DNA of 64,000 nt from Nostoc sp. 'Lobaria pulmonaria (5183) cyanobiont' (lineage in GTDB: Bacteria; Cyanobacteriota; Cyanobacteriia; Cyanobacteriales; Nostocaceae), in NCBI RefSeq assembly GCF_002949795.1, contig NZ_CP026692.1, forward strand, positions 1,361,501 through 1,425,500. Direction: 5' to 3'. The notes beneath the pieces are model-generated. The model was not told the DNA's origin. It ran no database searches and saw only the letters and a program-made list of their open reading frames with translations. Positions 16,391-26,029 of the stretch are shown here, one piece after another. The position numbers and the translations under genes are program-made. How positions within the stretch are numbered: the first letter of the stretch is position 1; each line of letters starts with the position of its first letter.

Positions 16391-16600
16391 GGGAGATGAA
16401 GAAGCAGGGGAGCATACTTCGACTCTCTTCGACACTTCGACAAGCTCAGTGCATCGCTACGCGCTTCGGCTACGCTCAGGACAGGCTCAGGGCAAGTCGC
16501 TCAGTAACCAGGGGAGCAGCACTTCTCTACGAGACGCTGCGCGAACGGCTACGCTCAGTGACTGAGGAGAAGTTGCAGTAAGTTTTTCCCCTTTGCACCT
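16391..16600. repeat. Cluster of Nostoc-type interspersed repeats
   Basis: About 200 bp of G+C-rich repeat sequence with CTTCGACAAGCTCAG, GCTACGCTCAG (twice) and ACGAGACGCTGCGCGAACG motifs. Similar blocks recur at 60075-60165, 61742-61835 and 62890-62945. Two overlapping frames cross it because the repeats lack stops; neither is a credible gene. It lies between the 2H phosphoesterase and holA. Confidence 0.7.
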
Positions 16601-16642
16601 CTGCCTTTTGTGCCCGATGCCCATCTACTACAAGGTTTATCT

Positions 16643-17632
16643 ATGCCAATCTATGTTTACTGGGGTGAGGATGATTTTGCGATGGAAAAGGCGATCGCTG
16701 TTTTGCGCGATCGCGTCCTCGATCCCCAATGGACAAGTTTCAATTACACTGCATTCTCCCCAGATCGATCTGATGCTCCTATCCAGGGGTTAAATCAGGT
16801 GATGACGCCTACTTTTGGCGCTGGTGGGCGCTTGGTATGGCTGATAAATACTACTCTGTGTCAGCACTGTCCAGAGAATGTGTTGGCAGAATTGGGGCGA
16901 TCGCTAAGAGTCATTCCCGAAAACTCATTTTTATTGCTTACCAGTCGCAACAAGCCAGATGAACGTCTCAAATCCACGAAATTGTTAAAACAGTTTGCTA
17001 CCGAATTCCGAGAATTTCCCCTCATTCCCCCTTGGAAAACAGAATTACTGGTGCAATCTGTTAATCAAGCAGCCCAGACTGTGGGTGTGAAACTGACTGC
17101 CAATACTGCCCATCTGTTGGCAGAATCTGTAGGAAATGATACACGGCTTCTTTACAATGAGTTAGAAAAATTACGGTTATATGCCCAAGGTAGTAATAAG
17201 CCTTTAGATACAGATACCGTTACGAAGTTAGTAAGAAATACTACTCAAAATAGCTTACAATTAGCAGCAGCAATCAGAACAGGAGATACAGCTAAAGCTT
17301 TGACAACCTTGGCAGATTTGAGCAATGCTTCCGAGCCGGGATTACGGATAGTTGCCACACTGATTGGACAATTTCGCACCTGGCTGTGGGTCAAGATTAT
17401 GATAGAAAGTGGGGAACGGAATCAACAAGCGATCGCTATTGCCGCTGATATCGGTAATCCCAAACGGATTTACTTCTTACAGCAAGAAATCAAGCTGCTT
17501 TCTGTACAACAGTTAATCTCTTGCTTACCCCTACTACTGGAGTTAGAAGTTAGCCTTAAGCAAGGAGCATCAGAAATGTCAACACTCCAGACTAAAGTCA
17601 TCGAACTTTGTCAAGTATGCCGAGGAAATTGA
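16643..17632 (+). CDS. holA: DNA polymerase III delta subunit
   Basis: A 329-aa clamp-loader subunit that opens the beta sliding clamp. The N-terminus MPIYVYWGEDDFAMEKAIA is the usual HolA start with YxxxGDExFxxE-like sequence, so I chose the ATG at 16643 rather than one 33 bp upstream that would add unrelated residues. The AAA+-like fold continues through LLTSRNKPDERLKSTKLLKQ, the helical lid LAESVGNDTRLLYNELEKLR, and the C-terminal collar domain (ASEPGLRIVATLIGQFRTW through ELEVSLKQG). HolA lacks ATPase motifs, as expected. The gene is single and follows a repeat block. Confidence 0.9.
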   Translation: MPIYVYWGEDDFAMEKAIAVLRDRVLDPQWTSFNYTAFSPDRSDAPIQGLNQVMTPTFGAGGRLVWLINTTLCQHCPENVLAELGRSLRVIPENSFLLLTSRNKPDERLKSTKLLKQFATEFREFPLIPPWKTELLVQSVNQAAQTVGVKLTANTAHLLAESVGNDTRLLYNELEKLRLYAQGSNKPLDTDTVTKLVRNTTQNSLQLAAAIRTGDTAKALTTLADLSNASEPGLRIVATLIGQFRTWLWVKIMIESGERNQQAIAIAADIGNPKRIYFLQQEIKLLSVQQLISCLPLLLELEVSLKQGASEMSTLQTKVIELCQVCRGN

Positions 17633-17741
17633 CAATCAAATATAAAAGCTTGATCTATTGAGCAGTTCCTGGAACTTCCAACTCCGAAAATAATTCAAAG
17701 TTCTTATAATATCCCTGATCTAGTTTTGTGTCACATACTAT

Positions 17742-18224
17742 ATGAAGAAAATTTCCGATTTATTTTCTCGAACTAGCCGAAAGCGAATCCTTTCGCAATC
17801 ATTATTTTTCGGCGCGATCGCTAGTGTAAGTGTGATTTCCAACGCTTTTTCATTCAGTTCCAAAGCTGAGGCTCAAACTCCACCACCAATAGTTAACAAT
17901 ACTGAAATCGACAGTTACGCTCAAGCCGTGCTAGCAATGGAGCCAGCCCGTCAAAATGCCTTTGAAGAAATTAAAAAACTTATTGGCAATGGAGAAATTC
18001 CCCAGATTGTTTGCAACGACTCTAATAGCATAAATGGTCTTCCAAAGAAGGCTCAAGATATCGCAGTGAACTACTGTAATCACGCTCAAAAAATTGTTGA
18101 AGATAATGGTTTGAGATTTGAACAGTTCAACAAAATTACTATAGAACTACAAAATAATACTATCTTAAAAAGCCAGGTTTATAATACCCTATTACGGCTG
18201 CAACAACCTCCCGAATCTCGGTAA
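17742..18224 (+). CDS. DUF4168 domain secreted protein
   Basis: A 160-aa protein with a signal peptide: a basic N-terminus (TSRKRILSQ), a hydrophobic core (LFFGAIASVSVISNAFSF) and probable cleavage after KAEAQ. The mature part is helical (IDSYAQAVLAMEPARQNAFE through RFEQFNKITIELQNN), which is the DUF4168 pattern of a first helix with YAxAVLxxEPxR and a last helix with FNxIT. It contains two Cys (VCND and NYCNH). The function is unknown, and periplasmic or extracellular localisation is inferred. It stands alone 110 bp after holA. Confidence 0.8.
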   Translation: MKKISDLFSRTSRKRILSQSLFFGAIASVSVISNAFSFSSKAEAQTPPPIVNNTEIDSYAQAVLAMEPARQNAFEEIKKLIGNGEIPQIVCNDSNSINGLPKKAQDIAVNYCNHAQKIVEDNGLRFEQFNKITIELQNNTILKSQVYNTLLRLQQPPESR

Positions 18225-18460
18225 GTAGAAGGGCTACTTAAAAGCACGTAGTAAGTAAGTGGTTAATTACTATGGGAATCATAACTAATTATTCGGACAT
18301 TATATAGGATTCCTATTTGATTCATGAAAAATGATAAAGCGTGTTTTACTCCTGAATTCTGTATTCTGAATTCTGAATGATGCTGTATAAATTTTGATAT
18401 AAAAAAAAAGCAAATCAGGCATTGGGCAGAATTTAATTCATATTCCCCAAAGCCCCATTT

Positions 18461-21400
18461 TTAAGTCCGTCCAACAAGGCTGGCGATTACTGTAGCTAAC
18501 TCAGCGGCTTTAATAGGTTTAGGTAAATGTAGCTGATAACCTTCTTGTATAGCTCGCAGCCGATCCTCTTCTTTAGTATCATCTGTCAACGCTGCGGCTG
18601 GAATATTTCCCCCTAGTTCTGGTGGTTGCGATCGCACTTTATGGATCAAAGAGTAACCATCCTCTTGGGGCATACTGATGTCGCTGACTAAAGCATTTGG
18701 TTTCCACTGTGTAATTAACTGCAATGCTTCTGAAACTGATGCTACAGCTTTAACTTCGGCTTGGTACTGTTCGAGGACTGTGGTGATGAATTCACGGGTA
18801 TCGGCTTGCTCGTCTACTACCAGCACGCGCACACCAAGCAGGGAGAGAAGGGAAGAATTCTTTAGAAGTGGTAGTTTGACTGTAAACGTTGCTCCTTGCT
18901 GTTCACCTGGACTATTTACATGGACAGTACCACCATGTAATTCTACTAAATGACGGACGATCGCTAATCCTAGTCCTAATCCACCATAGATTCTAGTGTT
19001 AGAACTATCAGCTTGACGAAAGCGATCGAAAACGTAAGGAAGAAAATTAGGGCTGATACCAATGCCTGTATCAATCACCTGAATTTGGGCATATTTATCT
19101 GTTGTCTGTTGTTTTTCTTGTCCACTGATTACTGACAATTGCACCTCTACCCTTCCTCCAACGGGTGTAAATTTGATGGCATTGGATAGCAGATTCCAGA
19201 TGATTTGTTGCAAGCGCTCGAAATCCCCGGAAACTAAGAATTGAGAATTTTCGCCCAGTTTGCTGTCCTCTGAGTGTTGATTGATTTGGGATTGTGCTGC
19301 TGAAAATTCGAGATTTTCGCGATTAACTCCTAATCCCCAATCTGAATTTGGCTCGATTGTTACCACGGGGAGTATCCCCGGTGGCGCATTTCGCGTTTCT
19401 TTTGAAGGAATGAGGGAAAATCTCAAATCGATTTCCTTGGATTGGGCGGCTAAACTAACAGTCTCGATGGCTGACTCAATTATGAGAACTAAATTACAAG
19501 TACGGACATCGAGGCGTAACTTACCTCTACTCATCCGCGATATATCCAGCAAGTCTTCAATTAGCTGGGTTTGCGCTTTGGCGTTGCGCTCAATTGTCTC
19601 CGTTGCTCTAGCCATTTGGGTATCACTGAGCTTGCTTCGTTGCAGTAATTGCGCCCAGCCAAGGATGGCATTCAGGGGCGATCGCAATTCGTGAGACAAT
19701 ATTCCTAGAAACTCATCCTTCATCCGGTTGGCTTCTTGCAACTGCTCAGTTTGTTGTTGCAAAAAAGCAATTAAACTAGCCCGTTCCATTGCGATCGCTA
19801 TTTGGTCACATACTGCTTGCATCATCCCTTTTTGATTGTCAGTGAAGCTTAACAGAGTGCGGCTGCCAAAAGAAAGAGTACCCAATAGCCGTCCTTGGGC
19901 GAGCAATGGGTAGGCATAATAAGCAGTAATACCTAAAGAGCGAATCAATTCTGTTTGCAAGTCAGTTGATTGCTGCACATTCTCTACAGCTATAGGATGG
20001 CGTGAGAGCGCTACACCACCAGAAACTCCTTGACCAAATGTTAACCACTCAACTTCCTGTACCATTTCCTGGGAAATGCCACTGTAAGACTCTAGCCGCA
20101 TTACTTGAGAGTTATCCTCAACCAAATAGTTAAAGTAAATATCTAAACCAATTTGGTCTCTTAGTTTTTGGTAGACGCTATCGATTAGTAGTACTGGTTC
20201 CTGGCTTGATAGTAAATCGTTGGCTGTGTCAAATAGTAGCTTTAGCCTTTTGTAACCTAATGAAAGTGCTTTTTCTGCCTGCTTGAGGTTGCTGATTTCT
20301 TGGAACACTAAGATGCAGGTAGCTGGATGACCGTGCATTGCTGGCAAGGTATCAGCAAATACTAGTAGAGAGCGCACACCAGCCGGAGTGTGCCAGTCCA
20401 CCTCCAATCCATTCAGGCGTTCGCCACGGGCAACCCGCACTCCTGGCATAAGTTCATTGGGGATGCGGCTGGCGATCGCATCTGTGTAGTGGTAGACTGT
20501 GTGGTAATCTACGGCTGGTACACCTTTGGGAAATTCGCCCCCAGCTAATTCGTCGGCAGAGCGATTGGCAAAAGTTACCCGCGCCGTTCCTGGTTCGATA
20601 AACAGCAAAGGTCTTGGCATCAGATTTAACACATCCTCTAACCATTTTTGCTGATTTAGGAGTACTTCCTCTGCCTGTTTGCGCTCCGTAATATCTAAAA
20701 ATGCACCGACACTTCCTCTAGTTTTACCCTCTTCGTCAAACAGGGGAGCAACATAGTACAACAGCTTGACGATTTTGCCATTTTCATGAACGACATCAAG
20801 TTCACAATCGAGAATTTCGACACCATGAGTAGCAGAGTACTGCATTGGGAGTTCCTCTGTTGAAAGTTCCCTTCCCTCGCGGTAGATTTTAAAGCTTGTC
20901 GGTCTTTCATCCACGGGAGCGTTGAGGGAGCCATTTGTATCTGAGGATATTCCCAACTGCTTGCCAAAAGCAGGGTTGACCTTAATATTTTGGCATTCTG
21001 GATCTTCGGCAATGCCAATTCCAATAGGAATTACCTCTAACAAAGTTTGTAATTCAGTAATCCGGCGCTGTAGATCCCTATTTAGTTGTAATATTTGTTC
21101 CTTGGCCTGCTTTTGCTCACTGATGTCGCGAGTCACAGTTGCTAAGGCAATTGGCTGACCTGTGTTGTTATCTGTAACAGTGAAGATATTGTAATCAACT
21201 GGTATCGGTTGACCTGTTTGGAGATGCCGAAAGCAGAATTCTCCCTGCCAGCACCCTTCTGATAGTACAGTCGGCAGTATATATTCTTGAAAATAGGCTT
21301 TGTCTTTGGGCATGAAGTAATCTAATACTGCTTTTTGCCTTACTTCACTAAGGTTGGTAAACCCTACCAACTTTTGACCTGCATCATTTATGTAGAGTAA

Positions 21401-22849
21401 TTGACCCTCAAGAGTGGCAATGCCGATAAAGTCAGAGCTATTTTCTACCAGGGATGCTAATTTTTGTTGTTCTGCTTCTGCTTGTTTGCGTTCGCTCAAA
21501 TCGAGGATAAACGCTACTGACTCTTCGCGGTTTTCTCCTAGCAACACGTAACCAACTAAAACCGGGATACGGCTACCATCCTTGCAAATAAATTCTTTCT
21601 CGTAGGGCGTACAAGCAGCGTTGGTATTTCCTTGGGCTTCGGCAACACCTCGCTCATCCAAGTATAGATACTCTGGTGGTGTGATATTGCGCCAACTTAA
21701 CCTACCGGCTAACAAATCCTCGCGCGTGTAACCAATCATCCTTAATAATTCGTCGTTTGCCTGCTGGATACCGCCATCCACATCGCCAAACAGAATGCCA
21801 ATGACGTTAGCATCTACAAAACTCCCTAGTTTAGCTTCGTAGGTTCTCAGTGCTTTTTGGGCAAGATCGCGTTGATAGCTGAGGCGTTCAATAACCCTAG
21901 CACTTTGCCAAATCAAAATAGTAAAAATCACAATCAGAACGATCGCAAACACCGATACTGCAAATGCCGGATCGTATTGTCCTGCTCGTTGACCTTCAAC
22001 AATTACCCACCCCAATATAAAAGGTACTGCGATCGCTGCAATTAATAAACGACGTGCAAGTAAGCCGCCGTAACTATCACTTGTAACTACCCTCATTAAC
22101 CCCTGGTCTGCCCGCACCCACAGAATGCCCATACTTAGCAAGAGGAACAACACTGCTGTGTGTAACGCCATTGATGTTGTATAAGGGGCAAGTCCATAGA
22201 GAACTTTCACTTTGTAGGCATAGCCCATCAGTGCTTGAAAGGAAATTAAAGTAGCAATCAGAGCGATAATCTGGGCATACCAATAACTGCGGTGGGTTTT
22301 TGGATGAATCAAAATCTCTAGGGCGACGCTGACCAGTATAAAGTTCAGTGCTGTGTTCACCCCCATTCGCCCCGGATACAATGTCGCTATACTAGTTCGT
22401 GAATCGCGAAACACCAGCTCATCAATGCCAAGATTCCAGCCGAACAGATATTCACAGAGGGTAAGTGCCACAATTGTGGTGACAGCTATTGCACAGACCT
22501 GAGAGATGAGAAGAGTGAGTGTGGGCAAGGGGGCTGTGGAACTGTGCGGGTAATTTTGAATTGTTCTTTCCCCCCTGCTCCTCTGCTTCCCTGCTCCCCT
22601 GCTCCCCTGCTCTCCTTTTAAAAATAGCGATAGCGACACACCACACAGCACAAAACACAGTGCTGTGTTGACTTTCATTGTGGCAGGACTACCAGGGAAG
22701 CCGCGCTTAAGAACTTCAATGCCAAGACACCAACCAACTAGTACCAAGCTGCCAACAAAAACAGCGATCGCACTTGCGACTTTTGCCACAAGTGAATTTG
22801 TAGGCATTTTAGATATATCTTGCAGCTGCAAGCGGTTGATATTTAACAT
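18461..22849 (-). CDS. Large hybrid sensor histidine kinase/response regulator
   Basis: A 1462-aa protein. Order: eight or so membrane helices (residues ~20-330); four PAS-like domains, beginning near SFVDANVIGILFGDVDGG, LVENSSDFIGIATLEGQLLY, LLEVIPIGIGIAEDPECQN and LNLMPRPLLFIEPGTA; a GAF domain (LLFDTANDLLSSQEPVLLID); the HisKA box FLGILSHELRSPLNAILG; the ATPase domain (NLLSNAIKF, DTGIGI, GGLGLGLAI); and a C-terminal receiver (VRVLVVDEQADTREF, phospho-Asp in LVSDISMP, Lys in HLPKPI). Three low-complexity insertions interrupt otherwise conserved regions: SRGAGKQRSRGERT in the membrane part, ~45 residues between the N- and H-box of the ATPase domain, and ISGQEKQQTTDKY. The first and third match repeat DNA. 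The signal is unknown. There is no adjacent regulator. Confidence 0.9.
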   Translation of the reverse strand: MLNINRLQLQDISKMPTNSLVAKVASAIAVFVGSLVLVGWCLGIEVLKRGFPGSPATMKVNTALCFVLCGVSLSLFLKGEQGSRGAGKQRSRGERTIQNYPHSSTAPLPTLTLLISQVCAIAVTTIVALTLCEYLFGWNLGIDELVFRDSRTSIATLYPGRMGVNTALNFILVSVALEILIHPKTHRSYWYAQIIALIATLISFQALMGYAYKVKVLYGLAPYTTSMALHTAVLFLLLSMGILWVRADQGLMRVVTSDSYGGLLARRLLIAAIAVPFILGWVIVEGQRAGQYDPAFAVSVFAIVLIVIFTILIWQSARVIERLSYQRDLAQKALRTYEAKLGSFVDANVIGILFGDVDGGIQQANDELLRMIGYTREDLLAGRLSWRNITPPEYLYLDERGVAEAQGNTNAACTPYEKEFICKDGSRIPVLVGYVLLGENREESVAFILDLSERKQAEAEQQKLASLVENSSDFIGIATLEGQLLYINDAGQKLVGFTNLSEVRQKAVLDYFMPKDKAYFQEYILPTVLSEGCWQGEFCFRHLQTGQPIPVDYNIFTVTDNNTGQPIALATVTRDISEQKQAKEQILQLNRDLQRRITELQTLLEVIPIGIGIAEDPECQNIKVNPAFGKQLGISSDTNGSLNAPVDERPTSFKIYREGRELSTEELPMQYSATHGVEILDCELDVVHENGKIVKLLYYVAPLFDEEGKTRGSVGAFLDITERKQAEEVLLNQQKWLEDVLNLMPRPLLFIEPGTARVTFANRSADELAGGEFPKGVPAVDYHTVYHYTDAIASRIPNELMPGVRVARGERLNGLEVDWHTPAGVRSLLVFADTLPAMHGHPATCILVFQEISNLKQAEKALSLGYKRLKLLFDTANDLLSSQEPVLLIDSVYQKLRDQIGLDIYFNYLVEDNSQVMRLESYSGISQEMVQEVEWLTFGQGVSGGVALSRHPIAVENVQQSTDLQTELIRSLGITAYYAYPLLAQGRLLGTLSFGSRTLLSFTDNQKGMMQAVCDQIAIAMERASLIAFLQQQTEQLQEANRMKDEFLGILSHELRSPLNAILGWAQLLQRSKLSDTQMARATETIERNAKAQTQLIEDLLDISRMSRGKLRLDVRTCNLVLIIESAIETVSLAAQSKEIDLRFSLIPSKETRNAPPGILPVVTIEPNSDWGLGVNRENLEFSAAQSQINQHSEDSKLGENSQFLVSGDFERLQQIIWNLLSNAIKFTPVGGRVEVQLSVISGQEKQQTTDKYAQIQVIDTGIGISPNFLPYVFDRFRQADSSNTRIYGGLGLGLAIVRHLVELHGGTVHVNSPGEQQGATFTVKLPLLKNSSLLSLLGVRVLVVDEQADTREFITTVLEQYQAEVKAVASVSEALQLITQWKPNALVSDISMPQEDGYSLIHKVRSQPPELGGNIPAAALTDDTKEEDRLRAIQEGYQLHLPKPIKAAELATVIASLVGRT

Positions 22850-23036
22850 TGAGTGTTCTTTAACCGCATCTATCTAGCGTAGTAAATTTACGTACTTCTT
22901 ACGGTTTAACTATTTCTATCCTTTGTATTGTATGTTACCCCTTGATTGGCTTTTAATCTATCTCTGTGCATATTTTTTCTTACACAATTTGGAGTAAGAA
23001 ATAATGGTGGTTCAAAAAACCACCTTTGCGAGTATT

Positions 23037-25436
23037 TCAAAATTGCAAAGTATGACGTTTACCATCGTCTTGGAAACGTTGCTCTCCAATACCAACAAGT
23101 TCTACAATCACTTGACGCGGTGGAGGTGTCCATTCCCCAACTCTTGCTCCAATTTCCACTACTGTTTGGTTTTTCTCAGTAAATACGCTGATGTTTGTTA
23201 GCGAAATTTTTTTGTCTTGATACTCGTTCGTCTGTCCATCATCTTCAAATAGCTGATATTCATTATTACCACACCAAATCCGTAATCGGATCTCGTCGAG
23301 TGGGGCTTGATCGACATATTGGCTGACAGGTTGCATAGGGACGATCGCACCGCTACGAACATACAGTGGCATTCTTTCTAGTGGTGCATGAGCAAGAATG
23401 TGAATTGGTCCTTCATAACGATCGCCACTCCACCAATCATACCAAGTGCCGGCGGGTAAATAGACAGATCGATGCTCAACTCCAGGGCGGTAAATTGGTG
23501 CAGCCATCAGCGACGCACCTAGCAATACTTGATCGTAGAGGCTATAGGTTTTCGGATCGTTGGGGAAGTGGTACAATAACGGTCTTAAAATCGGTGCGCC
23601 TGTTGTTGCCGCTTCCCAGAAAAGACTGTAAATATAGGGAAGTAGTTGGTAACGTAGATTAATATATTCTCGACAGATATTTTCAACGCGATCGCCAAAT
23701 ACCCAAGGTTCATGACGAGCCGTAGACATTGCCGAGTGACCGCGCATCATTGGGTAAAGCATTCCTACCTGCATCCATCGAGCAAATAATTCAGCTGTGG
23801 CGTTACCAGCAAACCCGCCAATATCGCAACCCACAAACCCCACACCCGAAAGTCCCATGTTGCAAAGCATCGGCAGAGACATTTCTAAATGCTCCCACAA
23901 CGATTGGTTATCTCCCATCCACACAGAAGACCAGCGTTGCACACCAGCATAACCCGATCGCGTTAACACAAACGATCGCTCAGAGCCTCGATGCCGTTCC
24001 AACCCTTCATAGGAGGCTTTAGCCATCATCAACCCATACAAGTTATGCACTTCTGTATGAGTCACATCAATTTTAGATTTTGGATTTTGGATTTTGGATT
24101 GAGAATTATCCCTCTCTCCCCCTGCTTCCCCTGCTTCCCTTCCCCCCTGTGGTGCATCTAAGGGAAACCAAATCTTTTCACCTTCATCACCAAAGGGGCG
24201 ATCGTTTATGGCAGGTTCATTCATATCATTCCAAATTCCTGCCACACCAATATCAGTTAGGCTTTTGTGTAAATCAGCCCACCAGTTACTCACATCAGGA
24301 CGTAAAAAGTCAGGAAAAACAGCTTTCTCAGGCCAAACGTAGCCGTGGAACAACGTACCATCAGCTTTACGCACAAAATAGTCGTTTTCTATTCCTTGGT
24401 CAAAAACGTGATAATTACCTTCTGGTTCATACTTCACACCAGGATCGATAATTGTGACTGTTTTGAAACCATCCTGTGCTAAATCACTAATGAGTTTTGC
24501 CGCGTTGGGGAAGCGTTGAGGACTCCAAGTAAACACTCGATAGCCCCGCATATAGTCAATATCCAAGTGGATGACATCGCAGGGAATGCGGCGTTGACGA
24601 AATTCCTTTGCTAGTTCCCGCACAACGGTTTCTGATTCGTAACTCCAGCGACATTGATGATAACCTAGCGCCCATTTCGGCGGTAATGGCATTCTCCCAG
24701 TTAGCTGAGTATATGTGTCCAGGATTTGGGCTGGTTCGGGGCCGTAGATAATGTAATAATCCAATTCACCGCCACGAGTTTCCATCTTCCAAATACCTGG
24801 TTGTTCAGCACCGATATCGAACTGACTCCAAAAAGTGGTATTGAAAAAGATGCCATAGCTTACTTGGGGGCGCAAAGCCATAAAAAATGGAATTGCTTGG
24901 TACATTTCATCAGTAAGTGCATCATAATCTAAGGCATCCGTTGTCCAGTTGGTTTTTACTTCGCTGAGTTTATCCAGAAAGCCTGTGCGTTCACCAAAGC
25001 CATAGAAATGTTCATCGGCTGCAATTTCCTTCCACCCTGCAACTGCACCCATCCGCCAACCTATACCCATCTCTGCATCTTGGGCAAAGGGACGGTTATC
25101 TTTATCGAAACAGGCGATGCGACACTTTTCTCGCTGGACGCACACACGAATCTGTGCTGTTTCAATTTCTACCGTTGCTTCAGTTTCCTGGACTGTAAAA
25201 GGTGTTGTCGTCCATTCTGCATCATCCAGCGTCACTGCCCAAGAACGGCGGGGTATAAATTCCCCAGTCAGTGCCAAACGCACGCGGATTAAATTGGGAG
25301 CAAGTACGCTGATGGTAAGGCGTGAGTCGCCGCAGTCAAAATTAATAATATTATTGTCCCAGGTTACAGCTTTTACATTGCTAACAGTTGTCCAAGGTTG
25401 GTTAGTAGTGGGTAGTTTTCCGAAATATTGCGGCAT
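23037..25436 (-). CDS. Glycoside hydrolase family 31 alpha-glucosidase
   Basis: A 799-aa enzyme hydrolysing terminal alpha-glucosidic bonds. The N-terminal beta-sandwich (to ~220) includes the galactose-mutarotase-like region. The TIM barrel starts near LPPKWALGYHQCRWSYESE. The nucleophile Asp is in GIWNDMNEPA (~402), the acid/base Asp in WMGDNQSLWEHL (~507), and the HGYVWPEKAVFPDF and GCDIGGFAGN segments are conserved. The C-terminal beta domains end with VELVGIGEQRFQDDG. Residues ~425-455 (REAGEAGGERDNSQSKIQNP and on) come from low-complexity repeat DNA (24070-24160) inserted in frame just after the nucleophile region. No signal peptide, so cytoplasmic glycogen or maltodextrin use is inferred. 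Confidence 0.9.
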   Translation of the reverse strand: MPQYFGKLPTTNQPWTTVSNVKAVTWDNNIINFDCGDSRLTISVLAPNLIRVRLALTGEFIPRRSWAVTLDDAEWTTTPFTVQETEATVEIETAQIRVCVQREKCRIACFDKDNRPFAQDAEMGIGWRMGAVAGWKEIAADEHFYGFGERTGFLDKLSEVKTNWTTDALDYDALTDEMYQAIPFFMALRPQVSYGIFFNTTFWSQFDIGAEQPGIWKMETRGGELDYYIIYGPEPAQILDTYTQLTGRMPLPPKWALGYHQCRWSYESETVVRELAKEFRQRRIPCDVIHLDIDYMRGYRVFTWSPQRFPNAAKLISDLAQDGFKTVTIIDPGVKYEPEGNYHVFDQGIENDYFVRKADGTLFHGYVWPEKAVFPDFLRPDVSNWWADLHKSLTDIGVAGIWNDMNEPAINDRPFGDEGEKIWFPLDAPQGGREAGEAGGERDNSQSKIQNPKSKIDVTHTEVHNLYGLMMAKASYEGLERHRGSERSFVLTRSGYAGVQRWSSVWMGDNQSLWEHLEMSLPMLCNMGLSGVGFVGCDIGGFAGNATAELFARWMQVGMLYPMMRGHSAMSTARHEPWVFGDRVENICREYINLRYQLLPYIYSLFWEAATTGAPILRPLLYHFPNDPKTYSLYDQVLLGASLMAAPIYRPGVEHRSVYLPAGTWYDWWSGDRYEGPIHILAHAPLERMPLYVRSGAIVPMQPVSQYVDQAPLDEIRLRIWCGNNEYQLFEDDGQTNEYQDKKISLTNISVFTEKNQTVVEIGARVGEWTPPPRQVIVELVGIGEQRFQDDGKRHTLQF

Positions 25437-25597
25437 ATCAGTTATTCAGCAGGTTAATACTTGTCCGCATTTCATGATTACAGAGATACTTAGTCTCAAA
25501 CTCTTTCTTTCGCTAGAAGTTGGGTGAAAGATTAGTAGATATTTTTTAGCGAAAATGGTTTTTGTAATGCACAAGCTTGTATCGTTATTACACTAAA

Positions 25598-25856
25598 TAC
25601 AGCATTTGATTAATTGGTCGCAAATTAAATTTAACAATACCCTGCATTGTTAATGCATTGGCTTACAATGCCAATGCGAGGGCTTGCATTGTTAATGCAT
25701 CGGCTTACAATGCTAATGCGAGGGCTTACAATGCTAATGCGTCGGCTTGCAATGCTAATGCGAGGGCTTGCATTGTTAATGCATCGGCTTGCAATGCCAA
25801 TGCGTTCCCCTGCATTAAAAACGCTACACGATTTTACGCAAAACTGTACTAAGTTC
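25598..25856. repeat. Dispersed element with 21-bp tandem units, copy 1
   Basis: Eight contiguous 21-bp units fill 25643-25810. The unit core is GCAATGCYAATGCG or GCATTGTTAATGCA followed by a G-rich spacer such as AGGGCT or TCGGCT. The flanks (ACAGCATTTGATTAATT on the left; TGCATTAAAAACGCTAC and ACTGTACTAAGT on the right) are nearly identical to those around the second copy at 52302-52577, so the two are copies of one element with diverged inner units. 21 bp is seven codons, so stop-free frames cross it in several phases; these are not genes. It lies upstream of the GH31 gene and downstream of the PRC-barrel gene. Confidence 0.8.
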
Positions 25857-25915
25857 TCTCGTTAAAAACATTTACAGCGTTTTGCAACTCGGTGACATCA
25901 TACTTTTGCCTGCTT

Positions 25916-26022
25916 TATAGCGGTTCCCATTCAGATGCAGTACAACATTATATTGCGAGGTATGGGGGCACGGCAGTGCCGTGCCCCTACGGGTGTACCT
26001 CACGGAAACGAGAACCGCTATA
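25916..26022. mobile_element. MITE-like repeat with TATAGCGGTTC ends
   Basis: TATAGCGGTTC (25916-25926) and GAACCGCTATA (26012-26022) are perfect 11-bp terminal inverted repeats of a 107-bp element. Inside, GGGGCACGGC (25965-25974) and GCCGTGCCCC (25978-25987) form a 10-bp palindrome with a 3-base loop, and GAGGTA/TACCTC lie around it. The element is non-coding. A degraded end (AAACGAGAAGCGCTATAG) is seen near 29578 and a related GAGGTACA/TGTACCTC repeat at 46019-46098. Confidence 0.7.
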
Positions 26023-26029
26023 AGCCAAG

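Noticed and set aside
16348..16581. 77- and 60-codon frames over the repeat block
   Set aside because: Built of dispersed G+C-rich repeats; no conserved protein.
25647..25865. Open frames of ~70 codons with heptad repeats (MLMHWLT/MRGLALL type)
   Set aside because: They are by-products of stop-free 21-bp tandem units; the same units are open in several frames and both strands.
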